This document shows positions 1-10,081 of a stretch of DNA of 64,000 bases, piece after piece. This stretch comes from Nitrosomonas sp. (GTDB lineage: Bacteria; Pseudomonadota; Gammaproteobacteria; Burkholderiales; Nitrosomonadaceae), in NCBI RefSeq assembly GCF_024282095.1, contig NZ_JAMWZS010000009.1:1-64000 (forward strand), given 5' to 3'. Both the position numbers and the translations under genes were made by a program. Each line of letters begins with the position of its first letter. Position 1 is the stretch's first letter. The notes beneath the pieces are model-generated. The model had not been told where the DNA came from, did not search any database, and worked only from the letters and a program-made list of their open reading frames with translations.

Positions 1-195
1 ACTTTCCTCCTCAGAGAATATGCGGTATTAGCACATCTTTCGATGCGTTATCCCCCACTTTAGGACACGTTCCGATGCATTACTCACCCGTTCGCCACTC
101 GCCACCAAGTGCAAGCACTCGTGCTGCCGTTCGACTTGCATGTGTAAAGCATGCCGCCAGCGTTCAATCTGAGCCAGGATCAAACTCTTAAGTTT
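1..195 (-). rRNA. rrs: 16S ribosomal RNA, 5' end (partial)
   Basis: The complement of the universal 27F primer site lies at about 169-188, which places the mature 5' end near 195 by comparison with E. coli numbering. The remainder of the gene runs off the left edge of the window. The segment from 1 to 170 carries the usual first hypervariable helix and conserved flanks of bacterial 16S rRNA. The gene is transcribed leftward from the promoter at 391-418 through a leader carrying boxA. The exact processing site is not visible in sequence alone. Confidence 0.96.
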
Positions 196-340
196 AATTC
201 TGTTTTACTCTCGCTTGACGTTTCTTGATGTTGATTAATAAACCAATATCTACCTATCTTGCGAATACCAAATTACTTTTTTTAGAGCTCTTACACTCCA
301 AATTTTCTATTAAGTACTCACACCTATCGATTGTATTTTT

Positions 341-352
341 TTAAAGAGCGTC
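341..352 (-). promoter_or_regulatory. boxA antitermination element of the rRNA leader
   Basis: Read on the minus strand this is GACGCTCTTTAA, close to the rRNA boxA consensus (TGCTCTTTAACA) bound by NusB/NusE. It lies about 145 nt upstream of the 16S 5' end and about 40 nt downstream of the predicted -10 box, the usual order for an rRNA leader. The rest of the leader (196-340) is AT-rich, with no gene in it. Confidence 0.7.
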
Positions 353-390
353 GCTACTTACTAATGTGTTGCTAAGCAGCGAGAAGCGGA

Positions 391-418
391 ATTATACAGA
401 CTCTATCTTGCTGGTCAA
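391..418 (-). promoter_or_regulatory. sigma-70 promoter of the rRNA operon
   Basis: On the minus strand there is a -35 box TTGACC (413-418) and a perfect -10 box TATAAT (391-396) with a 16-bp spacer, the short spacing typical of strong growth-rate-controlled rRNA promoters. It points at the boxA and the 16S gene. The 322-bp stretch between the 16S gene and prfB is therefore promoter plus leader and holds no other gene. Confidence 0.75.
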
Positions 419-517
419 GATGTTTTTATACTTAATCTTTATATAAAAATTATAATGAATCTACAAGTGCCATAAGCCTTTGTAAATTCAACCATTCAGT
501 CGTTCCTCTTTTATATT

Positions 518-1625
518 TCATCTGACGCCTTGCTTAAGACTTGCTTCGATAAAATGATTTAGATCTCCATCTAAAACACTTTGCGTGTTCCCAATCTCTA
601 AATTTGTTCGCAGATCTTTGATGCGCGATTGATCCAGTACATAGGATCGAATTTGATGCCCCCAACCGATATCTGTTTTAGTCTCTTCAATGGCTTGCTT
701 TTCATCATTCTGCTTACGAAGTTCAGCCTCATATAACCTTGACCTTAGCATTGCGAGTGCATCTGCTTTATTGCGATGCTGTGATCGCCCACTTTGACAC
801 TGCACTACTATCCCCGTGGGGTTATGTGTAATACGAATTGCGGAATCTGTTTTATTAATATGCTGCCCACCTGCTCCTGAGGCTCTAAAAGTATCGATTC
901 TTAAATCTGCCGGATTAATTTCAATTTCTATCGTATCATCCACTTCCGGGTAAACAAATACACTCGCAAACGATGTGTGTCGACGATTACCGGAATCAAA
1001 TGGCGATTTCCTGACCAGACGATGAACGCCGGTCTCGGTACGCAAATATCCGTAAGCATATTCACCAGACACCTTTAAGGTAGCATTTTTAATACCGGCA
1101 ATATCACCCGGCGACTCCTCTAAAACTTCGACATTGAATCCTTGTCGCTCACAATAGCGTAAATACATCCGCTCAAGCATCGCTGCCCAATCTTGTGCTT
1201 CGGTTCCTCCAGAGCCCGACTGAATATCCACAAAACAATTATTCGGATCCATAGGATCAGAAAACATGCGCCGAAACTCCAGGTCAGCTATCACTTTTTC
1301 CACATTCCCGACATCGTCAGCAATACTGGAAAGAGTTGCATCGTCTGATTCATCCTTCGCTATTTGAAACAACTCTTGGGCATCATTTAACTGATGCTCC
1401 ATTGTCTCCAATGTGACAACCGTATCTTCCAATAGCTTTTTCTCACGGCCTATTTCCTGAGTGCGTTTACTGTCATTCCAAATAGCTGGATCCTCAAGCA
1501 ACCGAGTTAGCTCACTCAATCGAGTCTGTTTAGTATCGAAGTCAAAGAAACCTCCGTAATTCATTGGCTCGATTTTCCAGATCTTGAAGATGATTAGCGA
1601 TTGAATTGATTTGTTCTGCTTCCAT
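518..1625 (-). CDS. prfB: Peptide chain release factor 2 (programmed +1 frameshift)
   Basis: RF2 reads UGA and UAA stop codons and triggers peptide release on the ribosome. The gene starts at ATG 1623-1625, behind an AGGTGA ribosome-binding site. Frame 0 runs 27 codons to an in-frame TGA at 1542-1544, where the ribosome must shift +1 on CTT to continue as Asp-Phe-Asp-Thr. The joined product is about 368 residues, matching the usual length of roughly 365. The downstream part contains the SPF tripeptide anticodon (in RKSPFDSG) and the catalytic GGQ loop (GAGGQHINK, near residue 252). It is divergent from ispD. Starting at the internal ATG near 1564 would remove the N-terminal helix and is an artefact of ignoring the frameshift. 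Confidence 0.95.
1541..1556 (-). promoter_or_regulatory. RF2 +1 programmed frameshift site
   Basis: On the minus strand a Shine-Dalgarno-like CGGAGG (1551-1556) is followed by TTT CTT TGA C. The CTT slippery codon, the in-frame TGA and the following C match the classic autoregulatory frameshift signal of prfB. Low RF2 leaves UGA unread and favours the shift, so RF2 controls its own synthesis. The internal SD sits slightly upstream of the slip codon, as in E. coli. Confidence 0.9.
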
Positions 1626-1868
1626 AATTTTCACCTAAAATTTAATTCTTTAATTATACCTATTAGCGCACCAAATCTTGAGTATCTGCCATTAATTCCC
1701 GCAAACCATCTTTCTCCGCTACAACAGATACAATTTTTTAAACGGATAACACAACATTCTCAAACTATAGATCAGCAAAAAAATTATAATCGTTTGCAAG
1801 TGCAACTGAAGGTTCGTACATTTTTCATAAGCCGGTTAGTTTTATTAATCCATTCTTTCGAAAACTCA

Positions 1869-2576
1869 ATGATGTCAAAGTTTATTGCATTAATTCCAGC
1901 GGCAGGCTCAGGTTCCCGCATGGGCCATGAGCTTCCTAAGCAATATCTATCACTGAATAATAAGCCCATGATTTATCATGCCATAAATACGCTATGGCAG
2001 AGTCGGCTCATTACAAGGATTCTTGTCATACTTGCACCTGGTGATCTTGAATGGTTTAAATACGACTGGTCACAATTCTCAGAAAAACTAACCGTACTAA
2101 ACTGTGGCGGCATAACTCGGGCAGAAAGTGTGCTCAACGGCCTCATTGCAGCAAAACAAAAAGATCTGGTTCAATCCAATGACTGGATATTAGTACACGA
2201 TGCCGCACGACCTTGTTTAACTTCAATCCAGCTGGAAAATCTAATCAAAGAATTAGCTGAAGACGAAGTGGGTGGATTACTGGCCGTACCAGTCGCCGAT
2301 ACATTAAAACGCAGTAATGCTAGTCATCGGATAATACAAACCGAATCGAGAGAAAGTTTATGGCAAGCACAAACTCCGCAAATGTTCCGTTATGACTTAC
2401 TCACTCAAGCACTTCATAATGCAGCTAACGCAAATATCACGGATGATGCCAGTGCAATCGAAGCCTTAGGACTACACCCCCGACTTGTACTCAGCGATGC
2501 TTACAATTTTAAAGTAACCTACCCTCAAGATCTGGCTTTAGCCGAATTAATACTACAAGAAAGGAATAATTTGTGA
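1869..2576 (+). CDS. ispD: 2-C-methyl-D-erythritol 4-phosphate cytidylyltransferase
   Basis: IspD joins MEP to CTP to make CDP-ME in the non-mevalonate isoprenoid pathway. The N-terminus has the CTP-binding signature ([18 protein letters not shown]), then VHDAARPC and [11 protein letters not shown], as expected of the family. The open frame extends upstream to 1611, but that part is AT-rich and unlike IspD; one of the two ATGs at 1869 and 1872 gives 234-235 residues, the normal size. The stop codon overlaps the GTG start of ispF, so the two consecutive pathway enzymes are translationally coupled. No strong Shine-Dalgarno precedes the start. Confidence 0.93.
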   Translation: MMSKFIALIPAAGSGSRMGHELPKQYLSLNNKPMIYHAINTLWQSRLITRILVILAPGDLEWFKYDWSQFSEKLTVLNCGGITRAESVLNGLIAAKQKDLVQSNDWILVHDAARPCLTSIQLENLIKELAEDEVGGLLAVPVADTLKRSNASHRIIQTESRESLWQAQTPQMFRYDLLTQALHNAANANITDDASAIEALGLHPRLVLSDAYNFKVTYPQDLALAELILQERNNL

Positions 2577-3073
2577 ATACCATGAGAATTGGACAAGGTT
2601 TCGATGTACATCAATTAGCTGAAGGCCGCCTACTCATTATTGGCGGCGTAACTATCCCTTACGACATGGGATTACTCGGTCATTCCGATGCCGATGTGTT
2701 ATTGCATGCAATTTGTGACGCATTGCTAGGTGCCGCCGCATTGGGAGATATTGGTCAACATTTTTCAGATTCTGACCCGCGCTACAAAAATATTGATAGT
2801 CGCCTGTTATTGCGCAATGTATACAGCTTATTGGAAAGCAATCAATATCGAATTGTTAATATTGATGCAACCATTATTGCGCAAGCCCCCAAAATGGCCC
2901 CCCATATCCCTGCCATGATTGCAAATATCGCGCATGATTTAAAAACCCACCCGAACAATATCAACATTAAGGCCAAAACGGCTGAGCATCTGGGTGCAAT
3001 TGGTCGCAAAGAAGGTATTGCGGCAGAAGCTGTATGTTTAGTTGATCGTACGCCGGGAAGTGAGATTGATTAA
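2573..3073 (+). CDS. ispF: 2-C-methyl-D-erythritol 2,4-cyclodiphosphate synthase
   Basis: IspF cyclises CDP-ME 2-phosphate to MEcPP with release of CMP. Metal-binding signatures are visible near the N-terminus (GFDVHQL) and after it ([27 protein letters not shown]), with the C-terminal [13 protein letters not shown]. The GTG at 2573 overlaps the ispD stop (GTGA) and has AAGGA about 8 nt upstream. An ATG at 2582 is the alternative start and would give 163 residues. The active enzyme is a homotrimer. Confidence 0.94.
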   Translation: MNTMRIGQGFDVHQLAEGRLLIIGGVTIPYDMGLLGHSDADVLLHAICDALLGAAALGDIGQHFSDSDPRYKNIDSRLLLRNVYSLLESNQYRIVNIDATIIAQAPKMAPHIPAMIANIAHDLKTHPNNINIKAKTAEHLGAIGRKEGIAAEAVCLVDRTPGSEID

Positions 3074-3614
3074 AAAACACACCCATTCCAATACAAAACC
3101 GATTCGAGTATTTTTTGCTATTTTTCCAGACAAATCTGTGCAAGCACAATTAGCTCATCAAGCAGAACAATTAGAATCCATTTGCGGTGGCAGCGCAGTC
3201 AAAATGCAACAGATTCATCTCACTTTGCTATTTTTAGGAAATATAGCTATTCACCAGCTTGAGATACTTCAGCAAGCCATGAAAAATATTTCTGCAGAAA
3301 AATTTGAATTTAAATTGGAGGAAATTTGCTATTGGAAACACAATCAAATTGTTTATAGTCAGACAAAACAATTCCCTGTAGCGCTGTTTACCCTTGTTGA
3401 TACATTAAGGAACGCATTATCAGAAGCTGGATTCCAAATTGATACGCGCGCCTATAAGCCCCATGTTACGCTAATTCGGAAGGCAACTCATTGCACAAAA
3501 ACCAACCTGGATATTCCCCTTGTCTGGCATGTCAATGAGTGGTTTCTCATTCAGTCCAAACAAACGCATAGCGGTGTTGAGTACATTCCGCTGAGTCAAT
3601 GGCATTTGCGATAA
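3066..3614 (+). CDS. thpR: RNA 2',3'-cyclic phosphodiesterase (LigT/ThpR family)
   Basis: A 2H phosphoesterase that opens 2',3'-cyclic phosphates on RNA ends. The two HxTx motifs that define the family are present (IHLTLLFLG and [10 protein letters not shown]), about 95 residues apart. No ATG lies near the N-terminus. TTG 3066 has GGGAAG at good spacing, while GTG 3060 and TTG 3042 are possible upstream starts overlapping ispF. The short spacing suggests co-transcription with ispDF. The biological substrate of bacterial ThpR proteins is uncertain. Confidence 0.85.
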   Translation: MIKKHTHSNTKPIRVFFAIFPDKSVQAQLAHQAEQLESICGGSAVKMQQIHLTLLFLGNIAIHQLEILQQAMKNISAEKFEFKLEEICYWKHNQIVYSQTKQFPVALFTLVDTLRNALSEAGFQIDTRAYKPHVTLIRKATHCTKTNLDIPLVWHVNEWFLIQSKQTHSGVEYIPLSQWHLR

Positions 3615-3691
3615 ATTGATATGAATGAACAACATCTCTTAATCTGTAACCCTGATTACAAAACATCGACAACCCATAGCACTTAATCATC

Positions 3692-4366
3692 TTGAAAATT
3701 CTCGCCCTCGAAACCTCTACTGAATATTGTTCAGTCGCACTTTATCTGGATGGCAAGATTCTCAATAAGGAAATTCTTGCTGAGCGTCGTCATTCTGAAA
3801 TTCTTTTGCCTATGGTTCAAGAGATATTGGCGGAAGCTGAATTAACATTGCGTCAAATCGATGGCATCGCTTTTGGTGCAGGCCCAGGTTCTTTTACTGG
3901 TTTGCGCATAGCATGTGGAGTCGCCCAAGGTTTAGCGTATGCGGTCACTCTACCTGTTGTTGGCATTAGCACGCTGACAGCAGTTGCACAAAAAATCAGG
4001 AAACAAAAAGTCATTGTGGCACTCGATGCTCGTATGGGCGAAATTTATCATGCGGCCTATCAACAATTAACAAGCCACACCTGGGAAATCATTAGCCCCC
4101 CCATACTCTGTTCACCGCAACATTCACCCGCGATAGCAGGCAATGAATGGAATGGATGCGGTAGTGGTTTTGAGGTATATAGCAAAGAACTGGCATTGAT
4201 TTATAATAACAACCTCGAACAGATTCATTATGGATTCCATCCCCAGGCTGGGGAAATAGCACAACTTGCGCTACCCAAATTTACTGATGGATCCGCTGCC
4301 GATCCAGCAAACGCAGCTCCCATATATATACGCAATAAAGTGGCCTTAAAGGAAAGTGAGCGATGA
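3692..4366 (+). CDS. tsaB: tRNA threonylcarbamoyladenosine biosynthesis protein TsaB
   Basis: TsaB is the scaffold partner of TsaD in making t6A37 of ANN-decoding tRNAs. The start (KILALETSTEYCSVALY) and AFGAGPGSFTGLRI are characteristic, with VALDARMGEIY in the middle. The start is TTG at 3692. Length of 224 residues fits the family. The stop overlaps the rimI start (ATGA), and tsaB-rimI pairing is common in proteobacteria. Confidence 0.94.
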   Translation: MKILALETSTEYCSVALYLDGKILNKEILAERRHSEILLPMVQEILAEAELTLRQIDGIAFGAGPGSFTGLRIACGVAQGLAYAVTLPVVGISTLTAVAQKIRKQKVIVALDARMGEIYHAAYQQLTSHTWEIISPPILCSPQHSPAIAGNEWNGCGSGFEVYSKELALIYNNNLEQIHYGFHPQAGEIAQLALPKFTDGSAADPANAAPIYIRNKVALKESER

Positions 4367-4824
4367 ATACCACGGAACAACAAATGGTTGAGATCAGAAA
4401 TATGCAACCAGCGGATCTGAATCGTGTCATTCTCATCGAACGAGAAATTTTTCTTTTTCCATGGTCACTGGGAAATTTTGCGGATTCAATCGAGGCGGGT
4501 TATGTCTGTCAGGTTCTGCAACAAACCGATACGCTGATGGGTTACGGCATCATGATGATGAGCCCCGAAGAAGCGCATGTTCTCACGCTGGGTATTGCCG
4601 CAAACTGGCAGAAAAAAGGCTGGGGGAAGAAACTCCTGCAACATTTCATTCACTATGCCAAAGATGAAAATGCAAAATCGATGTTCCTGGATGTACGGGA
4701 ATCCAATCACGGTGCCGCACAACTCTATCAACAAATGGGTTTCCAACACATTGCCACACGCAAAGGCTATTATCCTGCCATGTGTGGACGCGAAGACGCG
4801 CTGGTCATGCAACTGATGCTATGA
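4363..4824 (+). CDS. rimI: Ribosomal protein bS18 alanine N-acetyltransferase
   Basis: A GNAT-fold acetyltransferase expected to acetylate the N-terminal alanine of ribosomal protein S18. Family signatures seen: FPWSLGNFADSI near the N-terminus, the acetyl-CoA loop region QKKGWGKKLLQHFI, and FLDVRESNHGAAQLYQQMGF followed by RKGYYP. At 153 residues it has typical length. It overlaps tsaB by 4 bp at its start and udg by 4 bp at its end, so three genes are translationally coupled. Confidence 0.93.
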   Translation: MNTTEQQMVEIRNMQPADLNRVILIEREIFLFPWSLGNFADSIEAGYVCQVLQQTDTLMGYGIMMMSPEEAHVLTLGIAANWQKKGWGKKLLQHFIHYAKDENAKSMFLDVRESNHGAAQLYQQMGFQHIATRKGYYPAMCGREDALVMQLML

Positions 4825-5552
4825 ACACCCGGCGTAAGCAAATACTCAAAGAATTAGGTCTTACACCCATGTGGCATTTAAAATCAGCCGCGCTCATGCC
4901 CAATAAGATACTGGAATCTCAATCGATTGAGATCAATAACTTGGCAGCTTCACCTGATCCTGCAAAAGATTTGCAGCGGCCCCAGGAAATCCAACAGATG
5001 AATTGGGAGCAACTCAAATTATCGGTATCTCATTGCACTGCCTGCCCTTTAAGCCAGGCACGCACGCAAACAGTATTTGGCGTTGGTGACGAAAATGCTG
5101 ATTGGCTCTTTGTAGGTGAAGGTCCCGGCGCACGAGAAGATGCAACAGGAGAGCCCTTTGTAGGGCAGGCTGGCAAACTGCTTGATCAAATGTTGGCGGC
5201 TATCGGCTTAAAACGCGACCATCAAGTTTATATCGCGAATATTGTAAAATGCCGCCCGCCCAATAACAGGAATCCCAGTTTAGCCGAGGCTCGTCGGTGC
5301 GAACCGTACCTGACTCGGCAGATTGAATTAATAAAACCTAAGCTTATCATTGCATTGGGAAAAGTTGCCGCACAGAATCTGCTTGGCTGTGAAGACAGCA
5401 TCTCCAGCTTGCGTGGAAAGGTACATGATTATTCCGGTATACCCTTGATCGTCACTTACCATCCGGCCTACTTGTTACGCGCGCTCCCGGAGAAAGCCAA
5501 GGCCTGGAAAGATTTATGTTTCGCCCGATCAACAATGCAATCCATCCAATAA
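4821..5552 (+). CDS. Family 4-type uracil-DNA glycosylase (Fe-S cluster)
   Basis: Removes uracil from DNA as the first step of base excision repair. It has the thermostable-UDG signature: cysteines in HCTACPLSQ, the active-site loop [20 protein letters not shown], further cysteines in [10 protein letters not shown] and RRCEPY, and the C-terminal TYHPAYLLR. The four cysteines are expected to hold a 4Fe-4S cluster. ATG 4821 overlaps the rimI stop and is preferred over an in-frame upstream ATG inside rimI. The first 70 or so residues are a low-conservation linker, normal in proteobacterial members. Confidence 0.92.
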   Translation: MNTRRKQILKELGLTPMWHLKSAALMPNKILESQSIEINNLAASPDPAKDLQRPQEIQQMNWEQLKLSVSHCTACPLSQARTQTVFGVGDENADWLFVGEGPGAREDATGEPFVGQAGKLLDQMLAAIGLKRDHQVYIANIVKCRPPNNRNPSLAEARRCEPYLTRQIELIKPKLIIALGKVAAQNLLGCEDSISSLRGKVHDYSGIPLIVTYHPAYLLRALPEKAKAWKDLCFARSTMQSIQ

Positions 5553-5594
5553 ACCACTTATTCCACGCAACTGTAAAGCTTTATTCCATTAAAA

Positions 5595-6869
5595 TCAGTG
5601 CTTCTTCTCTGCACCAATCAAATGCAACGAATCGGCTTTACTCTGATTCAACAAATGCCACTTTCTAATCAACGTCATCATAATCGATACAAATAATCCA
5701 AAAGCGACAATGACAACGTAAATATGCACTTCAAATAATATCAATACCGCATACACTGACAGCATCGCCAAAATGCTCAAATTCTCATTGAAATTTTGCA
5801 CTGCGATGGAATGTCCGGCTCCCATCAAAATATGTCCCCGGTGTTGTAACAATGCATTCATTGGCACGACAAAGAATCCGGCTAATCCACCAATGAGCAT
5901 CAACAAAATAATTGCGATCCACAAATCCTTTACGAAAACCATCGCCATCACGACAATACCCATTGCAATGCCCAGCGGAATAACTTTTACCGATTGCTTC
6001 AACGACACCCATCGCGCTGCCATGACAGCACCCACGGCAATGCCCACAGCAACCACACCTTGTAGCTGAGCAGCTTGATTGAGTGGATAGTTCATTGCCA
6101 CTTCGGCCCATTTCAGGACAATAAACTGTAGCGTAGCTCCCGCCCCCCAGAACAGTGTCGTGACTGCAAGCGAAATCTGCCCGAGTTTGTCCGACCATAA
6201 TAATTTTATGCAATGACTAAACTCATGAATCAGATAAAAAGGATTCTTCTTAGGAATGCGATGGTCAACACCGGTATTGGGAATATACAAGTTAAATAGC
6301 GCCGCAATCGCATAAATGATAGCTATCAAAAAAATGCCACTCTCCAATGCGCTGTCTATTCCCGTGTCAATGAGCGGAAAATCAAATCCCAACAAAATAC
6401 TTGCGACAGCGGGAGTAATCAGAATACCGCCCAAAACAGTACCCAACACGATGGATGCCACCGTCAATCCTTCGATCCATCCATTGGCAATCACCAATTT
6501 CTCGGCTGGCAATAATTCGGTCAATATGCCATATTTAGCGGGTGAATAAGCTGCTGCGCCTAACCCCACAACGGCATAAGCAGCCAATGCAAAATATTGG
6601 TGCATGGCAATAAATAATAAGCCACAGCCTACAATTTTAATGGTATTGCTGACAAACATGACGCGCCCTTTCGGCATAGAATCAGCAAATGCACCAACGA
6701 AGGGAGCGAGAATGACGTAAAACAATACAAAAACAAACTTCAACATGGGTGTTAAGTAGGCGGGAGCATGCAAATCAATCAACAGCGCAATCGCCACAAC
6801 CAGCAACGCATTATCTGCCAGAGAAGAGAAAAACTGCGCTGCCATAATGGTATAAAAACCGCGTTCCAA
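5595..6869 (-). CDS. lplT: Lysophospholipid transporter LplT (MFS)
   Basis: A major-facilitator protein of 424 residues with about 12 hydrophobic segments, expected in the inner membrane. LplT flips lysophospholipids inward for re-acylation by Aas. The N-terminus (ERGFYTIMAAQFFSSLADNALLVVA is characteristic in its first 20 residues) and the AYSPAKYGILTELLP segment match the family. It is convergent with the glycosylase gene and divergent from alr. The aas acyltransferase often fused or adjacent to lplT is not in this window. Confidence 0.85.
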   Translation of the reverse strand: MERGFYTIMAAQFFSSLADNALLVVAIALLIDLHAPAYLTPMLKFVFVLFYVILAPFVGAFADSMPKGRVMFVSNTIKIVGCGLLFIAMHQYFALAAYAVVGLGAAAYSPAKYGILTELLPAEKLVIANGWIEGLTVASIVLGTVLGGILITPAVASILLGFDFPLIDTGIDSALESGIFLIAIIYAIAALFNLYIPNTGVDHRIPKKNPFYLIHEFSHCIKLLWSDKLGQISLAVTTLFWGAGATLQFIVLKWAEVAMNYPLNQAAQLQGVVAVGIAVGAVMAARWVSLKQSVKVIPLGIAMGIVVMAMVFVKDLWIAIILLMLIGGLAGFFVVPMNALLQHRGHILMGAGHSIAVQNFNENLSILAMLSVYAVLILFEVHIYVVIVAFGLFVSIMMTLIRKWHLLNQSKADSLHLIGAEKKH

Positions 6870-7113
6870 GCTATTTCCTTGTAGGGGTAAGTTTTAAAGA
6901 ATTAATTTTTGTCATTCATTTGTTCTAAAAGCTATTTAAACAATGTCACACATCGTTTTTCATATTCTATTCATTGAGAGCGCGAGATTATCATATTATG
7001 TCGGTTATTAGCATGTCATTATCTGAAAGTTGAATTCAGCACACCCAATTAGATTATTATAAAAACCCTGCGAAAGAATATATTCACTGCTGCTCATTCT
7101 GGACACAATATCA

Positions 7114-8193
7114 ATGCCGCGCCCCATCAAAGCTTCAATAGACCTTTCTGCTTTAGCACACAATCTGACCATAGTACGCCAATATGCGCCACACTCGCGC
7201 ATTATGGCCGTCATCAAAGCCGACGCTTATGGCCATGGGCTACTGCATACCGCTAGCGCTTTAAAAGATGTTGATGGATTTGCACTGCTGGAACTGGGTG
7301 CTGCAATCTCTCTACGCGATGCCGGTTATCAGCAGCCCATCCTGCTGTTGGAAGGTTTTTTTTCTACACAAGAATTGGTGCTGTTTGAACAGTATCAATT
7401 AAGCGCAGTCATTCACCATAGTGAACAAGTCGCTATGCTATTAGATTCCAAGCATCAGAAATTGGATTTATTTATAAAAATCAATACCGGCATGAATCGC
7501 TTAGGACTGGCACCTGAACAATTTCCCGGAACAATGCGGCAACTCAAAGAAAATCGATATGCACACAATATTACATTGATGACGCATTTTGCCTGCGCCG
7601 ATGAGTCTTCAGAAGAAGAAAGTGTGTTGCGACAGCTCCGGTGTTTTGAACTGACTACCAAGGAATACAACCATCCACGCTCACTTGCAAATTCAGCGGC
7701 CATCATACGTTATCCTAACACACATGCCGATTGGGTACGCCCTGGCATCATGTTATATGGCGCTTCCCCCTTTTCTGATCAAACCGCATCAGATCTCAAC
7801 TTGCGGCCTGTTATGACACTGTCCAGCCGGATCATCGCAATACACAATCTAAAATATGGAGACAAAGTAGGCTATCACGGCCTATTCCAAGCTGACCGCC
7901 CAATGCGTATCGGAATTGTGGCGTGCGGCTATGCCGATGGATACCCACGCCATGCACCGACAAACACACCGGTACTGGTAAACAATCAGCGTAGCCGCTT
8001 ATTGGGTCGAGTATCTATGGATATGCTGGCTGTAGACTTAACTGAAATTGAGAACGCCGGACTAAACAGCCCGGTTATTCTTTGGGGAGCAGGGGTATCG
8101 GTTGATGAAGTCGCTCATCGGGCGGGCACAACCAGCTATGAGCTGCTTTGCGCGTTAGCACCACGAGTAGATAAATTGTGCGCTAGTTATTAA
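7114..8193 (+). CDS. alr: Alanine racemase
   Basis: A PLP enzyme converting L-alanine to D-alanine for peptidoglycan. The PLP lysine is K35 in AVIKADAYGHG. Other family landmarks: NTGMNRLG, the C-terminal KVGYHG region with the second catalytic tyrosine, and GRVSMDML. Length 359 residues is usual. The gene stands alone on the plus strand, between divergent lplT and convergent ppiC. The 244-bp region 6870-7113 must hold the promoters of lplT and alr; no clear consensus boxes were picked out. Confidence 0.95.
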   Translation: MPRPIKASIDLSALAHNLTIVRQYAPHSRIMAVIKADAYGHGLLHTASALKDVDGFALLELGAAISLRDAGYQQPILLLEGFFSTQELVLFEQYQLSAVIHHSEQVAMLLDSKHQKLDLFIKINTGMNRLGLAPEQFPGTMRQLKENRYAHNITLMTHFACADESSEEESVLRQLRCFELTTKEYNHPRSLANSAAIIRYPNTHADWVRPGIMLYGASPFSDQTASDLNLRPVMTLSSRIIAIHNLKYGDKVGYHGLFQADRPMRIGIVACGYADGYPRHAPTNTPVLVNNQRSRLLGRVSMDMLAVDLTEIENAGLNSPVILWGAGVSVDEVAHRAGTTSYELLCALAPRVDKLCASY

Positions 8194-8234
8194 AGAACCC
8201 AATCTACCCGTGGTAGCCCGACAATCCAGAAATA

Positions 8235-9029
8235 CTATTCCACTTTTGCTTTACCACGTAAATCTTGCACAACTGTTGCAAATTCTCGCTGTAATACACG
8301 TTGCTGTATATTCTGTTTTACTTCTTCAAATGGTGGAACTTCCATCGGACGCGTATCCATTAATTGAATCACGTGCCAACCAAAAGAAGTTTGTACCGGT
8401 TGTTCTGTCAACCCACCTTTCGATAACTTTACCAGCGCTTCGGAAAAAGGCCGAACATAGGCCGCTGGCGGGCTCCAATTCAGTTCACCGCCATTTTCCT
8501 TGCTACCGTCATCGATGGACTTCTCTGCAGCGATTTTGGCAAAATTACCGCCTTTCTTAAGGTTAGCAATGATATCGCGCGCCGCACTTTCACTGTCCAC
8601 CAGAATATGTCGTGCTTTATATTCTTTATCGCCCATCTGCACTTTCAGCATCTCATATTCTTTGCGCAACGTATCGTCACTCACCGCATTATGTTTGATG
8701 TAATCAGCCTGGAATGCTCTTACCAATACTGCTTGCCGGGATACTTCAAGCTGTGCAATAACTTCCGGATCTTTATCCAGTTTCTTTTTCATTGCTTCTT
8801 GCGCAAGAATCTCCTCAGCAATCAGATTTTCACGCAACGCTTTTCTCATTTCCGGACCATCTGGCTGACCTTGTGCAACACTTGCTTTCACCATTAATTC
8901 CAGACGCGATTGCGGAATTGCTACACCATTCACCTTAGCCACTACTCCTGTTGACTGGGCTTGAACTGATAGCGTAAGCAAGCCCAAAATACTAACTGTC
9001 ATTACTTGTGAAAATTTCGTCAAACGCAT
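8235..9029 (-). CDS. Periplasmic parvulin-type peptidyl-prolyl isomerase
   Basis: A SurA/PpiC/PrsA-like foldase. Residues 1-24 are a signal peptide ending near VQAQ, followed by a SurA-like N-terminal helical domain and a parvulin domain from about residue 135 (YKARHILVDSESAA ... GGELNWSPP ... FGWHVIQLMDTRP). Exported and expected to assist outer-membrane or periplasmic protein folding. It lies downstream of the rubredoxin-yciB-yciI operon on the same strand after a 147-bp gap, so it may have its own promoter. Not SurA itself, since there is only one parvulin domain. Confidence 0.88.
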   Translation of the reverse strand: MRLTKFSQVMTVSILGLLTLSVQAQSTGVVAKVNGVAIPQSRLELMVKASVAQGQPDGPEMRKALRENLIAEEILAQEAMKKKLDKDPEVIAQLEVSRQAVLVRAFQADYIKHNAVSDDTLRKEYEMLKVQMGDKEYKARHILVDSESAARDIIANLKKGGNFAKIAAEKSIDDGSKENGGELNWSPPAAYVRPFSEALVKLSKGGLTEQPVQTSFGWHVIQLMDTRPMEVPPFEEVKQNIQQRVLQREFATVVQDLRGKAKVE

Positions 9030-9176
9030 GGAATTTCCTTATCGTGATTTGGATAAAATTTATATTCTGATGAATATAATTGCCTTGAGAAAGTATACGC
9101 CTTAACTTGATGGACGTGAATCCTTACGTATTTTCATTGCTCTTGAAGCAATTGGGAGAGTAAAGTGTACAAGCGC

Positions 9177-9482
9177 TTATGCAGGCAATACCTTTTTAAA
9201 AGGTTTAATGGTCACTTTTTGATAAACACCTGCATGCTTATAGGGATCAGCGTCAGCCCAGGCTTGTGCAGCTTCTAAGGATTCAAACTCTGCCACAATC
9301 AAGCTTCCTGAAAAACCCGCTGACCCCGGATCCTGATTATCGATCGCAGGATACGGTCCGGCTAAAATTAAACGCCCTGCCGCTTGCAACGCTTGAATTC
9401 TTTTTAAGTGCTCCGGACGAACCGCCATTCTTTTTTCCAAACTGTTCGGAACATCTTCACCATGGATAGCGTATAACATCAT
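9177..9482 (-). CDS. yciI: YciI family protein
   Basis: A small alpha/beta ferredoxin-fold protein of 101 residues related to YciI and muconolactone isomerase-like folds. The family pattern [24 protein letters not shown], and [22 protein letters not shown] is clear. Its biochemical role is unknown. The ATG overlaps the stop of yciB, a pairing conserved in many proteobacteria, which points to a cell-envelope or division link. Confidence 0.88.
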   Translation of the reverse strand: MMLYAIHGEDVPNSLEKRMAVRPEHLKRIQALQAAGRLILAGPYPAIDNQDPGSAGFSGSLIVAEFESLEAAQAWADADPYKHAGVYQKVTIKPFKKVLPA

Positions 9483-10081
9483 TGCTCTTTACTCACTTTA
9501 TTTTCGTTCTTTTCCGTTGCATTACCCTGCTCGCTGACTGCTAATATTTGCGGTGTATCTTTTAGATATTTTCCTAGCATCATTACTTGCACTATGATGA
9601 AAACAAGCATCAAACCAGTCGCTCCAAATAATTTAAACGTAACCCAAGTATCTACTGAGAAACCAAATGCAACATAAAGATTAATACAACCCATTGATAG
9701 AAAAAATCCTATCCAGCTCAAATTCAGTTTATTCCAGACGATTGATGGCAATACCATCTGTTTTTCCAGCATCGCTTGAATCAGATTTTTTCTGAAAATC
9801 AGATTGGATACCAGTAAAGCAGTTGCAATCAGCCAATACAGCACTGTCGGTTTCCATTTAATAAATGTTTCATCCTGAGATACTAATGTAGCACCACCAA
9901 AAATGACAATGATAGCCAAATTTGACCACATCATTTTATCGACGTGGCGATGCCGGAACCAAAGCCAGCCAATTTGTACAATAGCCGCCGCTATCGCAAC
10001 TGCAGTCGCGACAAAAATATCGTAAACCTTGAAAGCTACGAAAAACAAAATGACGGGAAACAAATCGAATAGAAACTTCAT
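9479..10081 (-). CDS. yciB: Inner-membrane septation protein YciB/IspZ
   Basis: A polytopic membrane protein of 200 residues with about five hydrophobic helices. It starts with [17 protein letters not shown], the typical YciB opening, and has the [12 protein letters not shown] motif. In E. coli YciB takes part in envelope integrity and septation. The C-terminal tail after residue 180 is charged and more variable. It overlaps both the reductase gene upstream and yciI downstream by 4 bp, so translation is coupled. Confidence 0.92.
   Translation of the reverse strand: MKFLFDLFPVILFFVAFKVYDIFVATAVAIAAAIVQIGWLWFRHRHVDKMMWSNLAIIVIFGGATLVSQDETFIKWKPTVLYWLIATALLVSNLIFRKNLIQAMLEKQMVLPSIVWNKLNLSWIGFFLSMGCINLYVAFGFSVDTWVTFKLFGATGLMLVFIIVQVMMLGKYLKDTPQILAVSEQGNATEKNENKVSKEQ

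Noticed and set aside
1611..1868. N-terminal extension of ispD by about 86 codons
   Set aside because: The extension is AT-rich and has no similarity to IspD; the enzyme signature begins right after ATG 1869/1872.
5785..6213. 142-codon frame inside lplT on the same strand
   Set aside because: Out-of-frame reading of lplT, which is intact and has the right length.
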